From Caryophanales bacterium (GTDB lineage Bacteria > Bacillota > Bacilli > Exiguobacteriales > Exiguobacteriaceae), in contig CABIYO010000018.1 of NCBI GenBank assembly GCA_902362975.1, positions 1-51,434 of the forward strand: a DNA stretch of 51,434 nucleotides, written 5' to 3'. Position numbers and translations under genes: made by a program. Below the pieces are notes generated by a model. That model saw only the letters and a program-made list of their open reading frames with translations. It searched no databases and was not told the origin of the DNA. Shown here piece by piece: positions 43,002-51,434 of this stretch (the first letter of the stretch is position 1; each line of letters begins with the position of its first letter).

Positions 43002-45302
43002 ATGGAAAAATTACCAATCCTTCCTTTGCGAGGAGTCGTCGTATATCCGCTCATCGGTGTGACCATCGACGTCGGACGCCCGTTATCCCTTCGGGCACTC
43101 CTTGCCGCAAAGGAGCATGAAACAGATTTGATTGTCGTGACACAGAAAGAAACAGGGAACGAGTCACCGGAACCGGAAGACTTATACATGGTTGGAACGC
43201 GTGTCCACATTGCGAAGATGAGTGAACTGTCGAACGAGACGATTCGGGTTCGGATCGTCGGGAAAGAGCGTGTCCGTGTCGACTCGATTGAATCGACAGA
43301 TGAAGGATGGTTCGCCAACGTCGAACCACTTGAACTCGTTGAAGGAGAAGAGGTCGAACGTACGGCACTCGTCCGTCTGTTGAAAGAGCAGTTCGGAAAA
43401 CTTGTCGCGAATATTAAAGGTATGTCCCCGGACGAACGTCGTCGTTTCGAGATGTATGAGCGGCTTGAATCGCTCACGGACTATATCACGTCGAAACTTG
43501 ATATCGACGTCGAGCTTCGCCAAGCGATGCTTGAAGAAGCAGATGCGGTCAAACGAGGACTTGAATTGCTTGAAATCATCGCACATGAAGTCGAAGTGAT
43601 TGAGCTCGAGCAAGAGATGCGCGAGCGGACGAAGAAGTCGATTGAGCAGTCGCAGCGCGAGTATTACTTACGGGAACAGATGAAGACGATCCAACAAGAA
43701 CTCGGCGACCAGACACAAGAGTCAGAACCGAACCGCCTCCGTGAGAAGTTAGAGGCGCTCGACTTGCCAGAGACGACGCGAAAAAACGTCATGCGTGAAG
43801 CGGAACGATTGAACGTTGTGCCGCAGACGTCTCCAGAATATGCGGTCATCCGTAACTACCTCGACTGGATTACCTCTCTTCCATGGGGCATTGAGACGGA
43901 AGACAAGCTTGACGTGAAACATGCGGCGGACGTCCTCGACGATGACCATTACGGCTTGGAATCGGTAAAAGACCGTATCCTTGAGTATTTGGCCGTCCGT
44001 CAGTTGACGAACTCGCTTCGTGGACCAATCCTCTGTCTCGCCGGACCTCCAGGGGTCGGGAAGACGTCGCTCGCCCGCTCCATCGCGTCGGCGCTTGAAC
44101 GTCACTTCGTTCGTGTCTCGCTTGGTGGGGTACGTGATGAGGCGGAAATCCGTGGGCACCGTCGTACGTATATCGGTGCGATGCCAGGACGAATCATCCG
44201 TGGATTGAAGCAAGCGGAAAGCAAAAATCCGGTCTTCTTGCTCGATGAAATCGACAAGATGGCTTCTGATTTTAGGGGGGACCCGGCGTCTGCAATGCTC
44301 GAAGTGCTCGACCCGGAACAAAACGTCTCCTTCTCGGACCACTACATCGAAGAACCGTTTGATTTGTCGAACGTTCTCTTTATCGCGACGGCGAACGATG
44401 TCTCACAAATCCCAGCACCGCTCCTTGACCGGATGGAGCTCATCCAAATCGGTGGGTACACAGAGCTTGAGAAAGTGGAGATCGCGAAGCGTCACTTAGT
44501 GCCGAAGCAGTTGAAAGAGCACGGATTGAAGAAGAGCCAGTTGACAATCAAAGAAGATGCGCTCTACGAAGTCGTACGTCGCTACACACGTGAAGCCGGT
44601 GTCCGGAACTTAGAACGTGTCATCGGGTCGCTCTGCCGAAAAGCGGCGAAACAAATCGCCATCGGGGAGAAGAAACGGGTCACGATTTCGAAAAAAGCCA
44701 TCATCACCTATCTCGGGAAACCGAAGTATCGTTACGGAAAAGGGGAGACCGAGGACTCCATCGGTGCAGTGACAGGTCTTGCCTACACGGCGTTCGGTGG
44801 CGACACGCTCACCATTGAAGTGGCGCTCGCCCCAGGGAAAGGCAAACTTCAGTTGACGGGGAAACTCGGGGACGTGATGCAGGAGTCGGCACAAACGGCA
44901 TATAGCTATGTCCGTGCGAATGCGGAGCGGTTCGGGATTGACCCGACGTTCTATGAGCGACAAGACATTCACATTCACGTGCCAGAAGGTGCCGTGCCAA
45001 AAGACGGACCGTCGGCCGGAATCACGATCGCGACAGCCTTGATTTCCGCATTGACCGGGAAGAAAGTCCATCGCGACGTCGGGATGACAGGTGAGATCAC
45101 ACTCCGTGGACGTGTCTTGCCGATCGGCGGATTGAAAGAAAAAGCGCTCGCTGCTCATCGGGCCGGATTGACGACCATCGTCATTCCAAAAGATAATGAG
45201 CGAGACATCGATGACATTCAAGAGACGGTTCGTGAGAAATTGACGTTCGTTCCCGTGACGACACTCGATGAAGTACTAGATGTAGCATTTGGAGGAAATT
45301 AA
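43002..45302 (+). CDS. lonA: ATP-dependent protease Lon
   Basis: 766 residues, typical of LonA. N-terminal substrate domain [14 protein letters not shown]; coiled coil near 190-240; Walker [10 protein letters not shown] near 355; Walker [10 protein letters not shown] near 417; serine protease domain with catalytic serine in [11 protein letters not shown] near 677 and lysine in [10 protein letters not shown] near 720. The start MEKLPI has AGGAGG upstream. Bacillus has lonB between clpX and lonA; here it is absent. Confidence 0.97.
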   Translation: MEKLPILPLRGVVVYPLIGVTIDVGRPLSLRALLAAKEHETDLIVVTQKETGNESPEPEDLYMVGTRVHIAKMSELSNETIRVRIVGKERVRVDSIESTDEGWFANVEPLELVEGEEVERTALVRLLKEQFGKLVANIKGMSPDERRRFEMYERLESLTDYITSKLDIDVELRQAMLEEADAVKRGLELLEIIAHEVEVIELEQEMRERTKKSIEQSQREYYLREQMKTIQQELGDQTQESEPNRLREKLEALDLPETTRKNVMREAERLNVVPQTSPEYAVIRNYLDWITSLPWGIETEDKLDVKHAADVLDDDHYGLESVKDRILEYLAVRQLTNSLRGPILCLAGPPGVGKTSLARSIASALERHFVRVSLGGVRDEAEIRGHRRTYIGAMPGRIIRGLKQAESKNPVFLLDEIDKMASDFRGDPASAMLEVLDPEQNVSFSDHYIEEPFDLSNVLFIATANDVSQIPAPLLDRMELIQIGGYTELEKVEIAKRHLVPKQLKEHGLKKSQLTIKEDALYEVVRRYTREAGVRNLERVIGSLCRKAAKQIAIGEKKRVTISKKAIITYLGKPKYRYGKGETEDSIGAVTGLAYTAFGGDTLTIEVALAPGKGKLQLTGKLGDVMQESAQTAYSYVRANAERFGIDPTFYERQDIHIHVPEGAVPKDGPSAGITIATALISALTGKKVHRDVGMTGEITLRGRVLPIGGLKEKALAAHRAGLTTIVIPKDNERDIDDIQETVREKLTFVPVTTLDEVLDVAFGGN

Positions 45303-45896
45303 ATGAAGATCAACAAAGCAGAGTTCGTGACGAGTGCCGTCGCGCCAGACCATTACCCGGTCCATGAATTGCCGGAAGTGGCACTTGCCGGGCGGTCGAA
45401 CGTCGGGAAATCGTCGTTCATCAATAAGATTTGCCAACGGAAGGCGCTCGCACGGACGTCTTCGAAACCAGGGAAGACACAGACCCTTAACTTCTTCAAC
45501 ATCAATGATGAGATCATGTTCGTTGACGTTCCGGGATACGGATATGCGAAAGTATCGAAGACGGAGCGTGAGAAGTGGGGCGTCATGATGGAACAGTATT
45601 TGACGAGTCAAGAGGCGCTTCGTGGCGTCGTCTTGCTCGTCGATATCCGTCATGATCCGACGGGTGACGATGTGACGATGTACAACTTCTTGAAACATTA
45701 TGAGATTCCGGTCATCGTCGTGGCGACGAAGCTCGATAAAATCAAGAAGAGTCAGCGTCAAAAACATGAGGCGGCGGTGAAACGCAAGCTTCAATTCGAT
45801 CCATCTGACCGTTTTGTCGCCTTCTCGGCTGAAACGGCAGAAGGAAAAGACGAGGCATGGAAAGCGATTTACGCACTCATCACAGAAGGCGAATAA
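45303..45896 (+). CDS. ysxC: Ribosome biogenesis GTPase EngB/YsxC
   Basis: 197 residues. GTPase for late 50S subunit assembly. G1 [10 protein letters not shown] near residue 28, G2/G3 TQTLNFF and [12 protein letters not shown] near 70, G4 TKLDKIKKS near 140, G5 FSAET. Starts directly after the lonA stop with GGAGG inside lonA; conserved lonA-ysxC order. Confidence 0.96.
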   Translation: MKINKAEFVTSAVAPDHYPVHELPEVALAGRSNVGKSSFINKICQRKALARTSSKPGKTQTLNFFNINDEIMFVDVPGYGYAKVSKTEREKWGVMMEQYLTSQEALRGVVLLVDIRHDPTGDDVTMYNFLKHYEIPVIVVATKLDKIKKSQRQKHEAAVKRKLQFDPSDRFVAFSAETAEGKDEAWKAIYALITEGE

Positions 45897-45902
45897 GGAG
45901 AA

Positions 45903-45927
45903 GGCGAAGGGATTCCTTCGCCTTTTT
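45903..45927 (+). terminator. Rho-independent terminator
   Basis: GGCGAAGG, loop GATT, CCTTCGCC, five T residues, 7 bases after ysxC. Confidence 0.94.
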
Positions 45928-46006
45928 GTTTTTGTCAGCATGCAAGCGGGTAATTATCGTATAATCATAGTTAGTACATAGTCATCATTGTAAACGAGGT
46001 GGAGAA

Positions 46007-47176
46007 ATGCAACGCATGTTTGAAAACAAATGGTATCGTGCCCTCTTTTGGACGCTGACCATCTTTTTAGTCATTTGGGTCGGGACACAGATCTCATTCG
46101 TGTTTGAACCGATTCAAGTCATTTTGGCACTCGTCACGGTTCCACTCATTGTGGCCGGGCTCTTCTTTTATTTCCTGGTCGGGATTGTCGACTTCTTAGA
46201 GAAACGCTTAAAAGGGAAGCGGACGTTAGCTGTAGCCATTACGCTGATTGGACTCGTGCTTATTTTTACACTTGTCTTCAGTATTCTCGGACCGGTTTTA
46301 GGCGAACAAATCACGTCGCTCGTCAATGCCATGCCGAGTATCGCGAAAGAACTTCAGAAACAGGCGTTCGCTGTCCGTGACACGTTGCTACAAAATGAGT
46401 TCTTTGCACGCTTTATGGCAGAAAATGACGAGATGTTCCGTAACTTGACGACGAACATTACGTCGTACTTAGGAGGTTTATTCGGAAACATCGCCTCGTC
46501 ATTCGGTCAAGTCGTCGGATTCGTGACATCGGCTGTCATTACGATTGTCGTCATTCCGTTCATGCTTCTCTTCATGTTGCTCGACGGGAAACGCTTGCCG
46601 GACGCTATCGTCAAACTCTTACCATCGAGCTATGAGAAAGAGACACGTCATATCTTGCATGACATGCACGAGACGGTGCGGAGCTACGTCAACGCTCAGT
46701 TGCTCGTCGCATTCTTCGTCGGAATCACGTCACTGATCGGTCTCTGGATCATCGGAGTGGATTATGCTATCTTGCTCGCGCTCTTCATGATGGTAACGAA
46801 TATTATTCCTTACGTCGGACCATTCTTGGGGGCTGCACCGGCAGTGGTCGTGGCGTTTATTCAAGATCCGATCAAGGTATTATGGGTCATCGTCGTCATC
46901 ATCATCGTGCAACAGATTGAGTCGAACGTCATCTCGCCACTCATTCAAGGGAAGTCATTAAAAGTACACCCGCTCACGATCATCATCGTCTTGCTCGTAG
47001 CCGGGAATTTGGCTGGTATCATCGGCATGCTCATCGCTGTACCGTTCTATGCGGTCGCCAAAACGGTTGTCCAGAATATTGTTCGCATCTATAAATTACG
47101 GGAACGGGAGCAATATTTCGACAAAGAGGAGCCGGAGAGTTCGATTATCACGGACCCGAACTCGCCAAACCTATAA
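46007..47176 (+). CDS. AI-2E family transporter (PerM-like)
   Basis: 389 residues with seven to eight membrane helices: two at about 12-60, one at 72-95, a cytoplasmic or external helical stretch, then several from 175 on. NIIPYVGPFLGAAPAVVVAF near residue 265 and SNVISPLIQGKSLKVHPLTI near 305 are the family signatures. Members export autoinducer-2 or act as Na+/H+ antiporters; which applies is unclear. A TATAAT lies at 45960-45965, 41 bases before the start. Inserted between ysxC and hemA, which are adjacent in Bacillus. Confidence 0.9.
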   Translation: MQRMFENKWYRALFWTLTIFLVIWVGTQISFVFEPIQVILALVTVPLIVAGLFFYFLVGIVDFLEKRLKGKRTLAVAITLIGLVLIFTLVFSILGPVLGEQITSLVNAMPSIAKELQKQAFAVRDTLLQNEFFARFMAENDEMFRNLTTNITSYLGGLFGNIASSFGQVVGFVTSAVITIVVIPFMLLFMLLDGKRLPDAIVKLLPSSYEKETRHILHDMHETVRSYVNAQLLVAFFVGITSLIGLWIIGVDYAILLALFMMVTNIIPYVGPFLGAAPAVVVAFIQDPIKVLWVIVVIIIVQQIESNVISPLIQGKSLKVHPLTIIIVLLVAGNLAGIIGMLIAVPFYAVAKTVVQNIVRIYKLREREQYFDKEEPESSIITDPNSPNL

Positions 47177-47185
47177 GAAGAAAGG

Positions 47186-47220
47186 GTAGGAATGGAGTTT
47201 CGCCATTTCTACTTCTTTTT
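47186..47220 (+). terminator. Rho-independent terminator
   Basis: GTAGGAATGG and CCATTTCTAC (10 pairs, one wobble), loop of 7, then CTTCTTTTT. Confidence 0.88.
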
Positions 47221-47290
47221 GTCACAAAAAGTTCTTATTTTATTTCAGGAAAATCAAACAGAAGATTATAGTTACCAGATAAGAACTGTT

Positions 47291-47296
47291 ATAATG
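47291..47296 (+). promoter_or_regulatory. hemA promoter -10
   Basis: Perfect TATAAT in an AT-rich stretch 65 bases before hemA; the -35 region (about 47268) is poor. No convincing PerR box. Confidence 0.6.
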
Positions 47297-47361
47297 TACG
47301 GTAGAGATTGAGATAAAGAAGAGGTAACCGTCGGTGGATTTTAGATGAGGGGAAGAGATAC

Positions 47362-48708
47362 ATGTATATTGTCGTCGTTGGACTAAATAACAAGACAGCC
47401 CCTGTCGCGATTCGGGAGCAGTTCTCGTTTGGGGAGCAAGAAATCGTGGATGCGATGGTTGCACTTCGCGAAGAGAAGAGCATTTTCGAGTCGGTTATTT
47501 TGTCTACGTGTAACCGGACGGAGCTGTACGTCGTGACAGATCAACTCCATACTGGACGTTATTACACGAAACGTTTCTTGGCGAACTGGTTCAACCTAGA
47601 GATGGAACAGTTCACACCATACTTGTCGATTCGAGAAGGGGAAGAGGCGATTCGCCACTTGTTCCGTGTCACGTCGGGCCTCGACTCGATGATCATCGGA
47701 GAAACACAAATTTTAGGTCAAGTGAAGACGAGTTTCTTCCGTGCCCAGGAGCATGGAACGACAGGAACAGTCTTCAACAAATTATTCAAAGAAGCGGTCA
47801 CACTCGCCAAGCGCGCCCATACGGACACGAAAATTGGGGAAATGTCTGTATCCGTCAGTTCGGCTGCCGTGACGCTTGCGCAAGAGATGTATCAACAGCT
47901 CGAAGACAAACAAGTCGTCGTCGTCGGAGCCGGTGAAACGGGTGAATTGACAACACTCAACTTATTTGAAGCCGGTGCGAAACAAATCGCTGTCTTCAAC
48001 CGGACGGAGAGCAAAGCAAAAGCTGTCGCGGACAAGTTCAAAGGTCGTGCCCATTCGATTCGTGAAATCGCATGTGGATTACTCGATGCGGATATTTTAA
48101 TCAGTTCGACTGGCGCAAAAGAGGCGGTCATTGGATACGACGATGTAGCGGCTGCGCAATTGTTGCGCCGTGAACGTCCACTCCTTCTCATTGACATCGC
48201 TGTGCCGCGAGATATCGATCCAGCGGTCGCGACACTTCCGGGTGTTCATTTGTTCGATGTCGATGATTTGAACGGAATCGTCAACAAAAATCTTGAGGCG
48301 CGTCTCGTCGAGGCTGAAAAGATTGAAATGAAAATCGATGAAGCGATTCAAGAGTTCCAGACATGGCTCATCACGCTTGGTGTCGTTCCAATCATGAACG
48401 AGTTGCGTGCCCGTGCCCTTGATATTCAAGAAGATACGATGACGAGTCTAGAGCGTAAGCTCGACCACTTGTCAGCACGAGACAAGAAAGTCATCGGGAA
48501 GCATATGAAGTCGATCATTAACCAAATGCTTCGTGACCCGATTGACTACATTAAAGATGCAGCGGCTCAACCGGATGCGAACGTTCGAATCGCTCAATTC
48601 ATCGAGACGTTCGGACTTGATGTTGAGTTGCCGGAACGACCTGTAGACGAAGTGGAAGAAACAGATGCCACTTCTGCCAAAGCACCACTTCGCGCATTGA
48701 TGCGCTAA
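47362..48708 (+). CDS. hemA: Glutamyl-tRNA reductase
   Basis: 448 residues. First step of C5 haem synthesis: reduces glutamyl-tRNA to glutamate semialdehyde. Catalytic Cys50 in LSTCNRTELY; GLNNKTAPVAIRE at the start; SGLDSMIIGETQILGQVK near 105; NADPH-binding VVVGAGETGELT near 188; dimerisation helix at the end. Ribosome site GGGGAAGAG. Unlike Bacillus, no hemX follows. Confidence 0.96.
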   Translation: MYIVVVGLNNKTAPVAIREQFSFGEQEIVDAMVALREEKSIFESVILSTCNRTELYVVTDQLHTGRYYTKRFLANWFNLEMEQFTPYLSIREGEEAIRHLFRVTSGLDSMIIGETQILGQVKTSFFRAQEHGTTGTVFNKLFKEAVTLAKRAHTDTKIGEMSVSVSSAAVTLAQEMYQQLEDKQVVVVGAGETGELTTLNLFEAGAKQIAVFNRTESKAKAVADKFKGRAHSIREIACGLLDADILISSTGAKEAVIGYDDVAAAQLLRRERPLLLIDIAVPRDIDPAVATLPGVHLFDVDDLNGIVNKNLEARLVEAEKIEMKIDEAIQEFQTWLITLGVVPIMNELRARALDIQEDTMTSLERKLDHLSARDKKVIGKHMKSIINQMLRDPIDYIKDAAAQPDANVRIAQFIETFGLDVELPERPVDEVEETDATSAKAPLRALMR

Positions 48709-48714
48709 CAAGAC

Positions 48715-48742
48715 AAAAAAGGCGACGCGTGTCGCCTTTTTC
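48715..48742 (+). terminator. Terminator or attenuator between hemA and hemC
   Basis: AAAAAGGCGAC, loop GCGT, GTCGCCTTTTT: perfect stem with T tract, only 6 bases after hemA and 20 before hemC. It would reduce hemCDB expression relative to hemA. Confidence 0.85.
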
Positions 48743-48761
48743 TATGAAGGAGAGATTGAAC

Positions 48762-49679
48762 ATGCGGAAAATCATTGTCGGCTCACGCCGTTCCCAACTC
48801 GCCATGACTCAAACAAAATGGGTCATCGAGCAGTTGAAGCAGGCTGGAGCAACAAACGAGTTCGAGATTAAAGAAATCGTGACGAAAGGGGACCAAATCG
48901 TCGACGTACAATTGTCGAAAGTCGGGGGGAAAGGGTTGTTCGTCAAAGAGATTCAACAACAGATGCTCGATGGGGACATCGATTTCGCCGTACACAGTAT
49001 GAAAGACGTTCCGGCCGAACTACCGGAAGAACTCTATATTAGCTGCATGCCGAAACGGGTTGATGCGCGTGACGTCCTCATCTGTGAGAACGGCTACACA
49101 TTCGAGACGCTTCCGAAAGGCTCAATCGTAGGAACGAGTTCACTCCGTCGTGGTGCTCAAATCTTGGCAGCACGTCCTGACCTTGAGATTCAATGGATTC
49201 GTGGAAACATCGACACGCGTCTGAAAAAGTTAGACTCCGAGAACTACAATGCCATCTTGCTCGCAAAAGCAGGACTCGAGCGGATGGGATGGACAGATCG
49301 TGTCGACTTTGAAGCGCTCGACCCGGACGTTATGGTACCCGCTGTCGGCCAGGGCGTTCTCGCCATCGAGAGCCGTAAGGACGATGCAGAAGTGACAGCA
49401 GTGCTTCAATTGTTGCATGATGATGCGACGGCGAAAGCGGCTACGGCGGAGCGTACCTTCTTAAAAGCCATCGAAGGAAGTTGTCACGTACCGGTCGGCG
49501 GTTATGCGACGGTCGACGGTGACGATGTGACACTGACAGGTCTCATCGCATCAGTGGACGGGAAAGAAGTGCTCCGCGTGACGAAGACGTCAACGGACGG
49601 AATCGCACTCGGAATGGACGTCGCAGAAGAATTGCTCGGTCGTGGCGGGCGTGAAATCCTCGCCTCGGTCAATGAGTGA
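48762..49679 (+). CDS. hemC: Porphobilinogen deaminase
   Basis: 305 residues. Polymerises four porphobilinogens to hydroxymethylbilane. IIVGSRRSQLAMTQT at the start, KGLFVKEIQQQML near 62, HSMKDVPAELP near 80, GTSSLRRGAQI near 125 and the dipyrromethane-binding cysteine in EGSCHVPVGGYA near 240. The start MRKIIVG has AAGGAGAG upstream; a frame start 11 codons earlier lies in the terminator and is rejected. Confidence 0.96.
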   Translation: MRKIIVGSRRSQLAMTQTKWVIEQLKQAGATNEFEIKEIVTKGDQIVDVQLSKVGGKGLFVKEIQQQMLDGDIDFAVHSMKDVPAELPEELYISCMPKRVDARDVLICENGYTFETLPKGSIVGTSSLRRGAQILAARPDLEIQWIRGNIDTRLKKLDSENYNAILLAKAGLERMGWTDRVDFEALDPDVMVPAVGQGVLAIESRKDDAEVTAVLQLLHDDATAKAATAERTFLKAIEGSCHVPVGGYATVDGDDVTLTGLIASVDGKEVLRVTKTSTDGIALGMDVAEELLGRGGREILASVNE

Positions 49680-50337
49680 CGTCTGGTACACGGGAACGAA
49701 ACGAATGACCGCTTCGCAACGGGCAAGGCTCGAGGCGAGCGGTCTTTCCGTTCATCATGTCCCGCTCATTCAGACGAGAGAGACGCATGTACCACCACCC
49801 GTGGAACGATTCGATTGGCTCGTCGTCACGAGTCAAAACGCGGTGCCCGCCCTTCAAAATCTGACGCGTGACGTCAAAGTCGCCGCTGTCGGGGAGAAGA
49901 CGAAACGGGCGCTTGAAGCGGAGGGGTTTACCGTCTCGCTCATGCCGGAGACGTATACGGGTGAGGCGCTCTTTAAGCAGTTACGTGACGTCGTGTCAAC
50001 CGAGGAAATCGTTTTGTTCGCGCGTGGCAATTTGGCGAACACGTCTCATATGTCGATGTTGCCTCATGTACAGGACTGGGTCGTCTATGAGACGATCCCA
50101 ATCCGATTGACCTCGGACCAACAGCAACAACTCGAAACCGTAAAGGCGCTGCTCGTCTTGAGTCCGTCGGCGGTTGAGGCGCTCGTGCCATACTTGTCCC
50201 GCTTCAACGGGACGTGGTACGCCATCGGCGAAGTGACCGAACGCGCCGTCCGACAAGTGTCGACGTTACCGATACGAGTGCCAGAATGTTATACTATGGA
50301 TGCATTAATACAGTGTGTAGGGGAGGATTTTTCATGA
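49672..50337 (+). CDS. hemD: Uroporphyrinogen-III synthase
   Basis: 221 residues. Closes the hydroxymethylbilane ring with inversion of ring D. This poorly conserved family shows here [15 protein letters not shown] near residue 45, [16 protein letters not shown] near 66 and [14 protein letters not shown] near 160. The ATG at 49672 overlaps the hemC stop (ATGAGTGA); no clear ribosome site of its own, so coupled. It lies between hemC and hemB, which supports the call. Confidence 0.9.
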   Translation: MSDVWYTGTKRMTASQRARLEASGLSVHHVPLIQTRETHVPPPVERFDWLVVTSQNAVPALQNLTRDVKVAAVGEKTKRALEAEGFTVSLMPETYTGEALFKQLRDVVSTEEIVLFARGNLANTSHMSMLPHVQDWVVYETIPIRLTSDQQQQLETVKALLVLSPSAVEALVPYLSRFNGTWYAIGEVTERAVRQVSTLPIRVPECYTMDALIQCVGEDFS

Positions 50338-51338
50338 ACCAGTTTGACCGTCACCGTCGTCTTCGCTCATCGAAGTCGATGCGTGCCCTCGTACGTGAAA
50401 ATCATGTTCGAAAAGAAGATTTGATTTACCCGCTCTTCATCATTGAAGGGACTAACATCAAACGTGAAGTCAGCTCGATGCCTGGCGTCTTCAATTATTC
50501 ACTTGACCGACTCGAAGAAGAAATCAAAGAAATCGTCGACCTCGGTCTCCAATCTGTGCTCTTATTCGGCGTGCCGGAACATAAAGACCCAGAAGGTAGT
50601 GAAGCGTATCATGACCACGGTATCGTCCAGGAGGCGATCCGTAAAGTGAAGGAGTGGGCGCCACAGCTCACGGTCATCGCCGATACGTGCCTCTGTGAGT
50701 ACACGTCGACAGGTCACTGTGGTCTCGTGAAGGATGGGGACGTCGATAACGACGCATCGCTACCCCTTCACGTCCAGACGGCGATCACGCAAGCACAGGC
50801 GGGTGCCGATGTCATCGCACCGAGCTCGATGATGGACGGATTCGTTGCAGCCATCCGCGAAGGTCTCGACCAGAACGGATTTAGCCACATTCCAATCATG
50901 AGCTATGGCGTCAAATATGCATCAGCCTATTACGGACCGTTCCGTGACGCAGCCCAATCAGCTCCTGGTGAAGGCGACCGTAAAGGGTATCAGATGGACC
51001 CGGCGAACCGTCGTGAGGCGTTCCGGGAGTCACAATCGGACGTGGAACAAGGTGCCGACTTCATGATCGTCAAACCGGCTCTCGCGTTCATGGATATCAT
51101 CCGTGATATGCGCGACTCACTCGATATGCCAATCGTGGCGTATAACGTGAGCGGAGAGTATGCGATGATCAAAGCCGCGTCACTCAACGACTGGGTTGAC
51201 GAAGAACGAATCGTCATGGAGACGATGGTCGGATTCAAACGCGCCGGAGCGGACCTCATCATCACGTATTTCGCAAAAGACGTCTGTCGCTATTTGGAAG
51301 GAGAGATAAACAGCAATCAAAAATATAGACAAATGTAG
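50334..51338 (+). CDS. hemB: Delta-aminolevulinic acid dehydratase (porphobilinogen synthase)
   Basis: 334 residues. Condenses two aminolevulinates to porphobilinogen. Zinc-binding [14 protein letters not shown] (near residue 120), Schiff-base lysines in [17 protein letters not shown] (near 197) and [11 protein letters not shown] (near 250). Start MNQFDRHRR after GGGGAGG, overlapping the hemD stop (ATGA). The last residues after CRYLEGE ([10 protein letters not shown]) look unlike the family and are AT-rich; the stop lies directly before an IS607-type gene, so the insertion may have replaced the native C-terminus. hemL, usually next, is not in view. Confidence 0.95.
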   Translation: MNQFDRHRRLRSSKSMRALVRENHVRKEDLIYPLFIIEGTNIKREVSSMPGVFNYSLDRLEEEIKEIVDLGLQSVLLFGVPEHKDPEGSEAYHDHGIVQEAIRKVKEWAPQLTVIADTCLCEYTSTGHCGLVKDGDVDNDASLPLHVQTAITQAQAGADVIAPSSMMDGFVAAIREGLDQNGFSHIPIMSYGVKYASAYYGPFRDAAQSAPGEGDRKGYQMDPANRREAFRESQSDVEQGADFMIVKPALAFMDIIRDMRDSLDMPIVAYNVSGEYAMIKAASLNDWVDEERIVMETMVGFKRAGADLIITYFAKDVCRYLEGEINSNQKYRQM

Positions 51339-51434
51339 TCACAGGTGACAAAATATACTTATGAAACAATATAAACCAAAAGAATTCGCAGAAATGATTA
51401 ATGTGTCCGTAAAGACGCTTCAAAGATGGGATAA
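51339..51434 (+). mobile_element. Left end of an IS607-family element
   Basis: Begins within or just before 51338: the palindrome GTCAC-AG-GTGAC (51338-51349) and AT-rich sequence precede the recombinase gene. The right end, and a possible tnpB gene, lie beyond the window. The exact left boundary cannot be set. Confidence 0.6.
51361..51434 (+). CDS. tnpA: IS607-family serine recombinase TnpA, N-terminal fragment
   Basis: 24 residues to the window edge: MKQYKPKEFAEMINVSVK followed by TLQRWD. This is the MerR-like helix-turn-helix start of IS607-type TnpA, which precedes a small serine recombinase catalytic domain. It runs in the same direction as hemB, starting 22 bases after its stop. No strong ribosome site is seen. 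The identification rests on this short but characteristic stretch. Confidence 0.75.
   Translation, partial: MKQYKPKEFAEMINVSVKTLQRWD

Noticed and set aside
47230..47300. PerR box before hemA
   Set aside because: TTATAAT half-sites occur in the AT-rich promoter region, but no TTATAATnATTATAA-like palindrome can be formed.
1..51434. CRISPR array
   Set aside because: No series of regularly spaced direct repeats; only two-copy tandem repeats at 22311 and 39096.

Overview
The window looks like a chromosomal stretch of a low-to-moderate GC Bacillales bacterium, most likely Exiguobacterium. The evidence is the Bacillus-type gene order (lcfA-fadR-etfB-etfA-trxA ... uvrC-yslB-sdhCAB ... racE-rph-rdgB-yfcE ... 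tig-clpX-lonA-ysxC-hemA-hemC-hemD-hemB), strong Shine-Dalgarno sites, TTG starts (mrpA, uvrC, rph) and codon use rich in cgt, ctc and gtc. The genus call is an inference from protein resemblance and synteny; no database was searched.

Left end, about 1-10,020, is an AT-richer defence island. On the minus strand lie dptF, dptG and the front half of dptH, the restriction module that works with Dnd phosphorothioate DNA modification. The dptH frame closes at base 71, yet an adjacent frame stays open to the window edge, so the ATPase half may be frameshifted away or encoded separately. The dnd modification genes are not in view. Divergent from it runs a tight cassette: a MazG-like pyrophosphohydrolase, a phospholipase D/superfamily II helicase fusion, a stand-alone copy of the helicase C-terminal module, and a small probable winged-helix protein. 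I cannot match this cassette to a named defence system.

From about 10.1 to 22.1 kb come an orphan 12-TM-class membrane protein, a MarR-controlled nitroreductase/monooxygenase operon with two tandem operators, a split exported protein, a GntR-ABC transporter operon ending in a lipoprotein, and the FadR regulon (lcfA, fadR, etfB, etfA) with three FadR-type operators and a cre site, followed by trxA.

From 22.5 to 28.3 kb there is a complete seven-gene Mrp Na+/H+ antiporter operon (mrpABCDEFG). A decayed FAD disulfide oxidoreductase with a one-base frameshift and a large internal deletion follows it. Then come uvrC, yslB, the succinate dehydrogenase operon with promoter and cre, a thioesterase, ptsH, and the racE-rph-rdgB-phosphodiesterase cluster.

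At 38.66-39.01 kb a tRNA-Arg(UCU) gene is interrupted in its anticodon loop by a 280-base group I intron with no homing endonuclease. After this come a TPR-like protein, tig, clpX, lonA, ysxC, an AI-2E family permease and hemA-hemC-hemD-hemB. hemX is missing, and a hairpin terminator sits between hemA and hemC. The window ends in the first codons of an IS607-family serine recombinase immediately after hemB.

Most interesting: the tRNA-Arg group I intron, the mazG/PLD-helicase cassette next to a probably broken Dpt module, and the oxidoreductase pseudogene.
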